Origin: Mauremys mutica
Taxonomy: Eukaryota; Chordata; Testudines; Geoemydidae
DNA: 64,000 bases
Direction of reading: 5' to 3'
NCBI RefSeq assembly: GCF_020497125.1
Contig: NC_059075.1
Coordinates: forward strand, 63,507,321-63,571,320
Of the stretch, positions 10,807-22,700 are shown piece by piece. The stretch's first letter is position 1; each line of letters starts with the position of its first letter. The position numbers were made by a program, and so were the translations under genes. The notes beneath the pieces are model-generated. The model was not told the origin of the DNA and made no database searches. It was given only the letters and a program-made list of their open reading frames with translations.

Positions 10807-11805
10807 TGTTGGAATTAATATTTGAAATTATTAATATTGATATGGGAAACCACCAAATACTAATTTAACCATAAATTCCTTTATTAAATCCAAAGGCTAA
10901 AACGTACTTATACAATTGCTCTAAAAGTGCCTAAAAAGCCTAAATAATAAGCAATTTACTACACCTAAACAGTAACAAAACTTCTACAAGCATTTGATCA
11001 AGATATGTACAATCTGGCTAAACCCAGGGGTGCTTAGATCCGTATTGGCTGGCTCCAATGGTGTCCGGCATGTATTAGCAATGAACCATTTAAGTGTTTA
11101 CTTTTTTATATCCTTTAACAAATAAGTGATGTTACTGCCAATTACTGACTTCAGCTAAAAAACAATTTGAGACAGGTCACCCTTATCTCCAGTCTTAATC
11201 CAGATAAGATTTATAACTTCCTCTCTTCCCAAGGCCTGTCCTTTCCTCCTCCTTGCTGCCCAATAGCTTTCCATTGCACCTAGAGTCACACAGACTTCAA
11301 CACTAGTGTGTGGGTTGGGAACAGCAGCGGCTCCAGGCACCAGCGCTCCAAGCAATTCGGTGGCGGGTATGCCGAATCCGCGGGACTGGTAGACCTCCTG
11401 CAGGCGTGCTGCCAAATCCGCGGGACCGGGGACCTCCCACAGGCGCGCCGCCAAAGGTAGCCTGCCTGCCATGCTTGGGGCGGCAAAAAAGCTAGATTCA
11501 CCCCCGGTTGGGAAGGGCCATATTGGCTCATTTTATGACATTCCTTTTGTCTTATCTAAACCCATCTGCAATCACCCCTATTGGTCAGAGGTCGTCTTTG
11601 TAGAAACTTCCCCTTATCTCACTATTCTTTGAACAAGACATCCTTCCTACTTCATTCCTTCTGGCCTTGTAATTTATAATTTTCAAGGCCTTCCGTCTAC
11701 TTGCTAGTCAGGACCTTTGTTTACAACTCATATATATTTCCTTACCAAACTAAGATAACTAATTTTTTAATTTCATATTTAATATTTATCCTACACCTCC
11801 TGTCC
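10807..11805 (-). mobile_element. Solo LTR, TG...CA ends with 5-bp target duplication
   Basis: Begins TGTTGGAATT and ends CCTACA, flanked by the direct repeat CCTCC at 10802-10806 and 11806-11810. On the minus strand there is a TATAAAAA box (near 11105) and, about 220 bases further, an AATAAA (near 10880), the U3-R order of an LTR read on the minus strand. Removing the nested hAT leaves about 806 bases. No internal retroviral sequence accompanies it, so it looks like a recombination product. Being endogenous-retrovirus class is an inference from LTR structure. Confidence 0.75.
11322..11506. mobile_element. hAT MITE nested in the LTR, perfect 8-bp TSD
   Basis: Flanked by GTTGGGAA at 11314-11321 and 11507-11514. 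The left end CAGCAGCGGCTCCAGG and the inverted right end CGGGGGTGAATCTAGC are worn copies of one hAT terminus. GC-rich, with an internal near-duplicate of CCGAATCCGCGGGAC / CCAAATCCGCGGGAC. Confidence 0.85.
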
Positions 11806-11870
11806 ATGTTGTTGTTAGTTTGTACTAGTAAAGTGCTTTGAATGTATAAAGCTCCATGTGGCGTTACCTC

Positions 11871-14639
11871 ACATAGGCTATGAAGTGAGAAATAAACTGG
11901 GGATGCACATTAGTAGGAGGGGTGTATAATTGCAATATAATAAATTAGTTTTTAAAGAACAATATCACCAAGTATTTAACCTCTTCTCATATTATAGAGT
12001 AACCATTAGAAGTAATCATAGTTTAATGACTATTCATGGATTAACTGAGATGGAAAAAGCATGCTGACTAAGATTCCATAAGGAACAGATGACTTGGAGA
12101 TAGAACTTTTCCCTTTACAAAATAACTATCATACTGCATTACAATTAGAATAATAAATCCTTTTTTACTCTGTTTTATGACTAGTGTAAATAGAGATTAT
12201 GTTAACATTGTCCCTGGATATCACTAGTGGGAGATGCCTAACTATGATGAGCTTTATAATATATTCTTTCACCCCTTTTGATGTTGGATAAGTGGATTAC
12301 ATTTTAAGGTGTGATCAACGCATGCAGAAGAACCTAAGGCTAATTGTAGATTATTGTTCCAGAAATTGCCACATTAGAGTAAGAGAAATAGAACTGACCT
12401 AATCACCCTAAGATATCACAATGACAAATCTCCATGTTTACAACCTGATCCTGTATTCCACTGTACAGTCACCAGTCTGTTGCGAGTGGACCCAATCACT
12501 GGGTCCCATATGCTTTCATGCCAGCTGGGTTTGGGTCTGGTCTAGTCACTGTTGCTAGCTCTGAAACAGTAGGGCACACTCCCAGGCTCAGACATCTTGT
12601 ATGACACTCTTCTTTAGGATGTGGGGCACTGCCAATTAGTCACACTAGACTCCAAAATTAGTGTCTGAGACCTTCCAAGGTGCTTCCCCTGAGCTCCATT
12701 TAGGCTGTGGGCACTCATGGCTTTTAGTTTAACCTCTTTGGAGACAACACGCCAGAAGGCAAAGATTAGTGCCTTAGCAAAGGAATTTCTTAATCACAGT
12801 AACAATACTCTTAAAGCACTTGAGAGTCACAGCTCTTTGAAAACAAGAAAAGTCCTGAGATGCATCCTCCCAGTGTCTGATCTCACCCCTTCTGTGAGTT
12901 TGAGGTTTGTCACCATTTGAGCCTGGGCAGAGTCCCCTGCCCTTCTCCTGAAAGTCCTTCATTTGGTGATGGTCAGATATCCCTGCGTAAAGCGGAGCCC
13001 TACGGTTAAATAGGGTGTCTCCTCCGTGTCATGTGCTTAGATGAGATGCTCCAACCTCCCCATGCCCCCTCTTCCAATATTGCCATGTTTTCCCCATCTG
13101 TGGGTCCCGGTGTAGGAAACTGTTGTTTGGCAGAAGTAGGCCAGTGGTTGAGAGGCAGTCAAAGTTGATGGCTCCAGATTGTTGTCTTGATGGCATCTCA
13201 GTGATAGTCCTTCAGTGAGGTCAAGCACGTTTCCTGGGCAACAGAGCTGTCTGGTATGCAGTACAATAGGTTGACTGAGGGCTTGTGTTCAACACATAGT
13301 ACAAACTGGACTTCATAATTAAATACAGATGTATCCCACTATGTCATGTGAAGTTCAGAATCCTTGATGGCAAATCAGATTCTTTCATTTATCCAGCTTG
13401 TTTGTGGGTTGTTTTTTAATTATTATTTGTTTTAAACAAGCTGCATGAATTATTAAATCAAACCCCTTAATTTCTTAAAAGTCAGCCACTAGGTGGCTAA
13501 AGACCACAGATATTTCATTCTTCCAGAGCTGTTAAATGCCAGTAAATATATTGTATCCTGCAGAAATACACAAACTACATGGAAACATTTATACAATTTA
13601 AAAATAAAACCAGAAAAATTTGAGAAGTCAGGTGGTCCATAGGTGAACAATAGTGAATGTGTTCAAATCCAAATCTAAGGAAGTTGCTTGTTATAGCTGG
13701 TCCACCACAGAATAAAATGGTTAAAATCCTGAAGCGTCTATGTAGCTGTTGTTCATAGATAATACCAGTGTACTGTAAATGTGATTTTGGCAGGAAGGGC
13801 AGCTATAATTAGAATTGTTCAAATTACTCGTTAATAAATTTTCAAATTGGTTGCAAACAGAAGATAATTTCTGCTAATGTATTAATTACTTGTAAGTATT
13901 CACCAGCGTTCAACCTATGGGTTATTCCTGAAGTATTAATTTCAACTATTCCCTGTTCATGTGGTGTGAGTTGTCACCGAGCTACATTGTATTTATTGGT
14001 CCATGACTAGATGGCAGACATTTAAAACAGAATGACAAACAGTTGGCTCCAAAATGTTCTTGTTAGTGCAGTAATACATTGGTTCACATCCGAACAGGAG
14101 TATTAATATTAGCCATCTCCAAGCATTCTCAATTCTCAGCATTAATCAAATGTTTGAACATGCCTGAATTAAACAGCACTTTGGAATTTGAAAACAGTTT
14201 TGCAGTACTCAACTAGTTCTAGCTGTGATATAATAATTTGAGAATAGAACACGAGAACGTATGTATTCTGTCTTAACTACTTTCAAAGTAGATGTAAAAC
14301 CAAGGTCCTGACAACTTATAGCCACTAAAGGGCCCATGGAACTGCTTGCAAAGGTTGGGGGTGATAATGTCTCAATCATGGCCAAATTCCATGTCTATCT
14401 GCTACAGTTTCCCCAGCAATTTTAACTGGATACAGTGTTCTTAGTTTTCATTTACAGTTCTAAACTGTTGTATAGTGCATGTTTTGCACTGTTCAATAAC
14501 TGCATCTCACTCCAGCTGGATTTTGGTGATGGGTAATGTGAGCTCTTTGTCCCTTAACACTATCTCAGAGCAATTTGTGAGGCTTAATATCAGTAATATT
14601 TTGCACTTAGCACTTTTTATCCTTACATCTAAAAAAATA
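11871..14639. other. Intergenic, mostly unassigned
   Basis: 11871-12420 and 13270-14560 are AT-rich without recognised features. 12430-13260 is more GC-balanced and reads like an old dispersed repeat, but no terminal structure or protein motif allows a family call. Confidence 0.35.
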
Positions 14640-14800
14640 CCTTCTTCACAAGGGGGGATAATTATTTCCATTTTACAGCTGAGGAAACTGAAGAATAGAT
14701 AAGAAGAGACTTACCTAAAGTTAAGCACAATGTCAGCTGTAGAGCTGGGAAAGAACCTAGATCTCCTGTCTCCTATGAGCTGGCCGACACTGCCTCCTTG
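14640..14800 (+). mobile_element. L2-type LINE 3' fragment
   Basis: ATTTCCATTTTACAGCTGAG, GAAACTGAAGAATAGATAAG and later GAGCTGGGAAAGAACCTAGA follow the L2 3'-end pattern (attatccccattttacag, gaggaaactgaggc..., then the 'cccaggtctcctg' phrase). Old copy. Confidence 0.65.
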
Positions 14801-15261
14801 CAATTACATCAGCACAGGTGGAGATCCCCTGTGCTTGTGCAGAATCCCCATTGAAGTCAGTGGTTTTCTATATAGGCTCAGGGGTCCATGTGTCCACCTC
14901 TCATTGTATGATTTCAGGTCTGTCCTGGAAACATACTCAGAGCATCACATGTAAACTCAAGGTGGAACAGATTGTTTAGCATAAGTAGTTAACACATATT
15001 TCAAGAGACCATTCAAAGTGAAGTGGCCCATTAACACCCCGCCAATCCTAGGTGGAAAGCTAGGGAGGAAAGCAGTTGGAGGGGGTGGGGTTAGTGGGAT
15101 ATGGAACAAATGTTACTTGGAGGTCAATGAAGGAGAATAATTATGAAATACTCAGCTGCCATTGTTATAGTGTCACTTGTCTGATCACCACACTTCAAAT
15201 TGTTATGCAGCAGTAGCTGCCTCTGTAGTCCACAGATGCTGGGAGATGCAGACATACAATC

Positions 15262-15400
15262 AGTGCTGGTGCTAACCCACTGGGGACCCTAAGCAAGACC
15301 ATTCTGACCCACCCCCAACACATGCTAATAGGGGGCACCCTTGAGCTGCTCAGGGCCTAAGCAATTACTTAATCTGCTTATGGCTGGTGCCTGTTCCGCA
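15262..15400. mobile_element. hAT-like GC-rich fragment
   Basis: Begins CAGTGCTGGTGCTAACC, close to hAT termini seen elsewhere here, but no matching right end or target duplication was found. Confidence 0.3.
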
Positions 15401-15453
15401 TAGAATTGCCTATGGTAGCAGAGAGGTCTGTACCAATCCGAAATGTGTACACG

Positions 15454-15891
15454 CAGGGCTGGTGCAACCATTTAGGTGACCTAGGCGGTCACCTAGGGTG
15501 CTAGGATTTGAGGGGTGGCATTTTCTTTGGCAGCGACCGCGGCGGCTGGATCTTTGGCTGCCCCGGTCGCCGCCGGCATTTAGGCGGAGGGAGCTGGGGC
15601 AGGGGAGTGTGGGGCAGGCCGCCTGCAGCAAGTAACGGGAGAGGGGGGTGGCATGCAGGGGAACTCCCCACCCCAGCTCACCCCGCCCTGCCTCCTTCCC
15701 CAGCACCCTGTGGCTGCTTCACTTCTCCTGCCTCCCAGGCTTGTGGCGCCTAAGTTCAGGGCGGGGCAGAGGGCACCTCAGGGCAGAGGGGGGAGCTGCC
15801 GTGGGGGGGCCTCAGGGCGGGGGCTCGGAGACAGGGGAGGGCACAAGGTGGAAGTTTCGCCTAGGGCGCGAAACATCATTGCACGGCCCTG
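15454..15891. mobile_element. hAT non-autonomous element, GC-rich
   Basis: Starts CAGGGCTGGTGCAACC and ends with GCACGGCCCTG, inverted termini of hAT type; a short hairpin (GGTGACCTAGGCGGTCACCTA) follows the left end. Flanking octamers do not match convincingly, so the boundaries rest on the termini. Open frames inside are GC-driven chance frames. Confidence 0.6.
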
Positions 15892-16029
15892 TGCTAGCAG
15901 CCTTGGTGTCCTGTCCACAATTCACCCCTCACAATACATAAGTGGACCTGTTCTTACACGCAGCGTGATCACTGCCACAGCAGGTACAGGTCGCCAGCCA
16001 GAACAGCAGGGGCATAAAAGACCTGCTTG

Positions 16030-16720
16030 AAAACGAAAGCCGTAGCCTCTGCGATGGAAAGGCTCCTGCCATTGAGGCCTGGCCCGCCTCAACCGCAGCG
16101 CCTGGTGTATTTTATACCCACACGCACGGTTCATGCAGTCCCGGGCAGTGGGCCCCGGGGAATCCCCGCTCCGACCTCGGCAAGAGCCCTGGGCGCGGCT
16201 GCGCTGGCCAGTGACGGCGGGGACCAGCCCAGCTGCCCTTGTTTTACCATCGCTCTCTGCAGCGGCCACACAACGCACCAGCCTTGTCCCGCTCGGGGCA
16301 GGGGAAGCCGAGCCCGCCCCGGGGCGGGACGCGCGAGGTCCCTCCCGCCAGGGGGCTGCGCTGGGCGGCGGGACCGCGCCCGCCAATCCTATGGCGCTGG
16401 GGACAGCGGGGAGCCCCGGTAGCCGGGGAGCAGCGAGAGTGCGGGGTGGCCGGGCTGCCGCGGGCAGCGATGTAACGCGGGACGTGGGCGGCGGCGTCTC
16501 CGTCTCCCCCCCGGGGCTGAGGCGGGACATGGCGAATGTCAAGGTGGCCGTCCGGGTTCGGCCTCTGAGCAAAAGGTACGGGGGGCTCGGGGGCTGTGCG
16601 GCAAGGCCGGGCCGAGCTGGGCTCCGTGTGCACCGCGGGCGCCCCAGGGCGGTGCTGGGGCTGGGCTGCACGCGTGAGCCGCGGCGTTGTGCCTGTCCCA
16701 CGCAGGTGGGCACTGCGTGG
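16030..16720. promoter_or_regulatory. STARD9: CpG island, STARD9 promoter and first exon
   Basis: CpG dinucleotides are dense here and rare elsewhere in the window. The stretch holds GGGGCGGGAC near 16321, a CCAAT pentamer at 16383-16387 about 140 bases before the ATG, and no TATA box near the likely start. This is typical of a broad housekeeping-type promoter. The 5' UTR start is not determined. Long open frames on both strands inside the island are explained by GC content. Confidence 0.75.
16529..16575 (+). CDS. STARD9: STARD9 coding exon 1
   Basis: Start codon at 16529; encodes MANVKVAVRVRPLSK plus AG of a split Arg codon. The donor is GTACGG at 16576. GC-rich, inside the CpG island. Confidence 0.93.
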
Positions 16721-19700
16721 GTGGCCCGTGTGTCTTCTGTGTTCTCTAACCGGCTACGCCTCGGCCGTACTACTTGCACCGGCGGAGTCCGGTTGGTGCC
16801 CCAGTACCAAGGCGAGAGATTTGTCGGAGGCACTTCAGCCGTGTAGGTGTGTCGCTATGTCTGTGTATGCACGTGTGTGTGTGTGCTGCTTAAGTGCTTA
16901 CGAACAGTGGGTGTATATGGTGTGTGTACGTATCTATACACAGTACTGTATAAATAGCAGAGGGAAGCAACCATATAGGTCCAACAAGTTAAGAAGGAAT
17001 TGAGTGAGGGTCCACGGGAAAGTATGAGAGTGTTTGAGAGAGATGCTGTGCACCTGCATGTCCAAATAATACCGCTTCAGGCTGGTAGGAAGGGGGATGA
17101 TGAGTGTGAAGGTGGAGACCATTTCTTCCACCACCTCCCACTGTCTCCTTCCCTGGCTGTAAAGCCCTGCTAGCCAGTCCAACTCATGAAATGCGTGTCC
17201 CGCCCCTCTCATTTATATGTGCTGTATTGTATTTATTTTCCGTTGTTCTGTTTGCTAATTACCCAGTGACATGGCAGCTCGGTAGCTTTTCTGGTTTTTG
17301 GCACTTTGAGGATGTTAACATACATCACTGATATTTTATATTCAGTGTGGGTAGTGGCTGAAGGGGCAGTATTCGACTAGGATTCATTTGCTTGTGTCTG
17401 AAGAAAAGAAATCCGGTTTTGAAAGTCTGATGTAAGGCGACAAGGAAGATGACTGAAATAGTCCTGTTCAGATCACCAGGTCCCTGGAAGGTCGTCTTAA
17501 ACAAACAAACAAACAAACAAAAAGTGGTGCTGTTTATTTGACTTGTTCCCAACAGAAATGGGGCAATTGTCAGTCTCTGTAAGACGCCTCCCTCTTCCAT
17601 TCCTTCCCCCCTCCTCGCTTTGTTGTTGCTCTTTTTTCCCCCTGGTAGGCTGAAGCCGGATGTTCAGAATGTCACTCATTCCCTAGGGCTTGTTTGCTTC
17701 CAGAATAATTCTTATAACCTCACTCAATACTGTGATTGCAAGTTCGTTTCCCACAAACGTGAAGATGCTGTAGTTAGAACAGATTTCTAATGTGACCTAT
17801 GCGTATAATACACAGTATAATCAAAACCATGTGTACTGTGGAAATTTTGGGAGGAGGGGAAAGAGCAAGAAAGCACTGAAGCTGTGTGAAGTATGGGTGG
17901 CTAGTAACTTACTCTGTGTCAGGGGAAGGGGGAAAAGCAATATAGCATAGCAGAAAAATGGAAAAGTGCCATGAGCTCCCTCTCTGAGTCTTTGTTTTGA
18001 TGATGCCTTTCTTTTTTTTTTTTTAACTTGAGTCTGTCATGTTGTCTCTTGGCTTCATTGACCTGTAATAAATAACCCTTTTATGTTGTAGACAAGATTT
18101 TTCTGGAAGAGTTTCCCATCCTGAGAACTAATGCATTCATTTTACCAACAACATAGTAGTACATCTTGCACGCTTACATTCATGGAAGTGTTGCCATGGC
18201 CTTGATACATTTAGTTTGAGTTTATAACTTAATTTAAAAACTTGGTCTCAGTTTCAGCTAATGCAAAAGAAAGTCCTTTCTCTACATCAGTGATGTTTGA
18301 GGGAGGGAAAAGGTAGGTAAAAATAAGATTTGAATAAAACAAGGTTAGCAGTTTTTGTTGTAGGCTTCTTCCCTCCCCCTTGCACAAACTTACACGTTTT
18401 TTGGATGCATTTTTGTCTTTATCTCAAAAGCAACTGTCATGTGAAATCCTTCCTGTTTAAAACCAAATGAAAATAAATGTCCAAATAACATTATAATCCT
18501 GACACTAATTCATGCTGTTATACTGTGGGGAAAACTGCTGTAGCAGGAGAAGGCCAACTACGACTTTTTGAATAATTTAGTATTGTTTTAATGTTACTGA
18601 CGGATTCTTTGTATTTGCTATTTATTTGGTGTTCACATACATTCCAAAAATGAAAAGTAAGGGCCAAGTAACCGTAGGCAGTTGGTAATGACTGAAAGGC
18701 TCCAGTCCGTAAGATTTTAATTTAAATCTTGCCCAGAGGGTTTGGAAACTATTTTCACTCTACATCTGACCATATCTGTCATTGTACTTCATTGTGTGAT
18801 ATATCACACATTTGTATCTTGCATAATGAATATTCCAAAAAGACTGCCAAACCTCTGTTATGATTTGGTGTTATCCCAGCTCCTTGTGGATATCAGTGAC
18901 AATTAGCACCATTGTTGGTAGTTTAGAAAGAGAGACCAAGGAATGGATGGGCAGGGGCTGTGATCTTCCCCTCTTACCAGGGTGTAGCAATGTGAGGAAT
19001 CTTGCACTTCCCTAGTCTGTGCTGTTTCTGACTTTATGGGTGGAGGATTTAATTTAGTTGTGCTCTTGATCTGGCATCTTTCCCAAACCCTACATTAATT
19101 TAGGAAAAAGAATTCTATCGGAGTGTACAAGGATTTTTTTCCCCAAGTATTCCTTAGTGCAGGGGTTTGTGAGGTTATTACATGGGGGGTCGCGAGCTGT
19201 CAGCCTCCACTCCAAACCCCGCTTTGCCTCCTCACCTCCTGCATTTATAATGGTATTAAATATATTTAAAAGTGTTTTTAATTAATAAGGGGGGGTCACA
19301 TTTAGAGGCTTGCTATGTGAAACGAGTCACCAGTACAAAAGTTTGAGAACCACTGCTTTAATGCAAGTTGAGTTGTGGTTTTTACCAGTTCATCCATCAT
19401 TAGTCTCATCAAATAATTGCAAAGTCTTCCATTGAGAGATCTGTCATAGATTAATTATAGTTCCTTCCCCATCCTCCTAGTTTTTAAGGCAAAGATAGTG
19501 GAGGTCAACAAATAATGCATGCTAAAAGTGTGAGGAATTTGGCATTCATATACAATGTAAATGACTTTGTTTGTGTGTTTTAGAGGAACTTTAAAGGTTG
19601 GGAAAAGCTCCTAGTGAGGGGAATACATGGAGATATAAAGAAAAAGGAGAAAGTGAGTCTGCAACCCTTAATGGGGAAAGAAAACCATGATAAAAATTCA

Positions 19701-22700
19701 CTTATTTCAAATATCAGAGGGGTAGCTGTGTTAGTCTGGATCTGTAAAAGCAGCAAAGAGTCCTGTGGCACCTTATAGACTAACAGACGTATTGGAGCAT
19801 GAGCTTTCGTGGGTGAATACATGCATCCAATGAAGTGGGTATTCACCCATGAAAGCTCATGCTCCAATACATCTGTTAGTCTATAAGGTGCCATAGGACT
19901 CTTTGCTGCTTTTAGTTATTTCAAAACCACCTGTTTAAACAATATTACTTAGGCTGTGGCTACACTTAGCACTTCAAAGCGCTGCCGCAGCAGCGCTGCC
20001 GCAGGAGCGCTTTGAAGCACTAAGTGTAGTCAAAGCGCCAGCGCTGGGAGAGAGCTCTCCCAGCGCTGTCCGTACTCCACCTCCCTGTGGGGAATAACGG
20101 ACAGCGCTGGGGCTTTGACCACACTGGCGCTTTGCAGCGCTGCAATTTGCAGCGCTGGAGAGGGTGTGTTTTCACACCCTGCTGCAGCGCTGCAAATTTG
20201 TAAGTATAGCCAAGCCCTTAGAGTATGTCTACACTGGCAGAGTTTTGGCACTGGGAGTTTTACAACACTGCTCAGAGATCGCTGAAGGGAAACCGCTGTT
20301 GTGTGTTCATACTGTCAGCTGCCTGCATAATAGTGTATTCACATTTGCGGCACTTGCAACGGTATTCGGAGCGGTGCACTCTGGGCCACTATCCCACAGA
20401 GCATTTCTTCCTCTTCTGCCGCTAAGAGTTGTGGGAAGATCAAAGGGTTCATGGGGCATCCTGGGTCCTGTCACAATGCCCATAATGCATTGCTTTGCAT
20501 CCCAGGAATCCCCGTGCTTCCATCTGCATTTGGTGCATCTTTCAATGGGTTGTGTACTGCATGCTCTGCCTGTTCGGGCGGCAGGAATAGATCCCGAACT
20601 GTTGACCAGTATGCGGCTCGCTGTGACCAACACACCACGAGTGGCAGTGGAGTTATTCCTTAAACTACAAAGGCAAGAGGAGTGCGACATTGATCTCGCC
20701 ACACGTAGTAGCTACAACATGAGATTGCTGTGGCATTCATGGTGGTGCTGACCACATTGGAATGCCATCTTTGGGCTCGGGAAACAAGCAATGAGTGGTG
20801 GGATCACATCAGGATGCACATCTGGGATGACGAGCAGTGGCTGCAGAACTTTCAGATGAGGAAAGCCATATTCATGGGACTGTGTGATGAGCTCGCCTCA
20901 GCCCTGTGGTGCAAGAACACGAGAATGAGAGCTGCCCTGCTGTTGAAGCATGTGGCGATTGCATTGTGGAAGTTGGCTAGTCCAGACTGCTCCAAGCGGG
21001 AGATTGCCTACTGTGTGGAGCAGGCATGGCCATCTGGAAAGATGCTTTGAGACCACTGCACGCATCACTGAGCAAACAGGAAGGGGACTTTAAAATTCCA
21101 AAGGAATTTACGGGGTGGGGATGACGATTAGTCACCTGAGGGCAGAGCAGTAGAGTTCAAACCAATGACCAGAGAGGCGAGAACAGGCATTATGGGACAC
21201 CTCCCGGAGGCCAATCGCAGTGCTGTAATCGACCACAGTGTCTACACTGACACCACAGCGCTGTAGCCCTGGTGCAGAAAGCTCTGTGCTTCTCGTTGGT
21301 TGGGGTTTTTGTTTTGTTTTTGTTTTTGTTTTTTTTTAAGAGCGCTGCAACTGCACTGTTTGTGCATACTAAGTGGCTTGGCAGTGTGTACACCTTGGGA
21401 GTTACAGCATAGAAAGCTGCTTTACTGCGCAGAAACTTGCCAATGTAGACAGGGCCTTAATGAATTAATGCAGATCCTGTGGAAGCCTTGTCTGTTGTCC
21501 TACTCTATATGCAGGAGATTATGTAGCATGTACAAATCAAACAAATGTATGAGAAGCAATTTATTATTGCCCTCATGAGGTTTTGATTGTACGGTATATG
21601 GCCGCATATTCCCACACACCAATATGTAATTTTAAAATATCAGTGTTCAAAGTTTTAATGCTTTTAATTATAATATAGTGAAAGAAAAGAAGCTGCATTA
21701 CACTTAGAAAACATTTTATTGGCACTTTTGGAAAACTTCAGTGAGACCATAAACTATGTGGAGGAATTATTTTGTACTATGAGATCTGGAGAGACCTAAT
21801 ATGAAATGAGTAGATTCCTTTTACTAGTCTCTGGAATTTTAGGTCTCTGAAGCAGCCGTAGTAGGTGAGTCCTTCATTTTTCTTCAAGCAGCTTCTGCTG
21901 CTACAGCTGGCTCAATAGTTGCTAAATAGTAGCTTTTTTGGGCCAGGGACCATCTTTTTGTCATGTTTGTGATGTGCCTAGCTCAATGGGATCCTTGGGA
22001 CTCCTAAGCACTTCCACAATACTAATAATATTTAAATCGTGAATATACCGTATGTATTCGTTCATAAACTGAATTTTTGTAGTAAAAAAGAGAAGCACCA
22101 GAGAAGGGAGTCGGCTTATAAACCGGTATAGAGAGGGAGAGGTGAGACACAGCCCCTCTCCCCAACAAAGGGAACAAGGTGAAGCAGCAGAGCTAGAAAG
22201 GAAGAGGCAGGGCCAGAGTCTCCCCGCTTCTGGCCATGCTGTTCTCCCCCCAGCCTCCAAAGCAGCTGCAGCTCTGGGGCTGGCAGGCTGTGGCCGCGCC
22301 GCCGGCCCGCTGGAGCACGCTTCAGCCAGGCCAGAGACATCCCCCCCCCCGACCCTCCCCAGATAAGGTGGGAAGGGATGGAATGGGGAGAGTGTGGGGG
22401 TCCTGGGCTAGGGGTGGGGTCATGTGGGGGGTGGTCACAGGGGTTACTCCCCTGACCCCCAGCTTCTATCCCCCCAAACATTTCCCCACCAGTTGCTGTC
22501 CTGGCCTGTCAGGGTAAGCAGCTGGCACACCGGGACACTTTGTTTACTTAGGTTTACCTCTGTGCCTGCGGATGCTCAAGGTAAACAAACCATCTCGGCC
22601 CACCGGCGGCTTATCCTGGTGGCTCGGGAGCCAAAGTTTGCTGAGCCCTGAATTATAGGGTCAGGTTATGAATGGGTCATAATTTCCATTTTTACTTATC

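Larger units (their letters stand above)
10707..11870 (+). mobile_element. MIR SINE split in two by an LTR
   Basis: The left part (about 10707-10806) reads like MIR core: CTGAGTTGTGTGGCCTCAGC, then TTCTGTAAAATGG. The right part (about 11811-11870) resumes with GTAAAGTGCTTTGAATG, the MIR tail. Between them sits the LTR at 10807-11805. Confidence 0.6.

Noticed and set aside
15922..16833. 303-codon open frame on the minus strand in the CpG island
   Set aside because: It overlaps STARD9 exon 1 antisense, has no family motif and an Arg/Pro/Ala-rich make-up expected from GC-rich DNA; chance frame.
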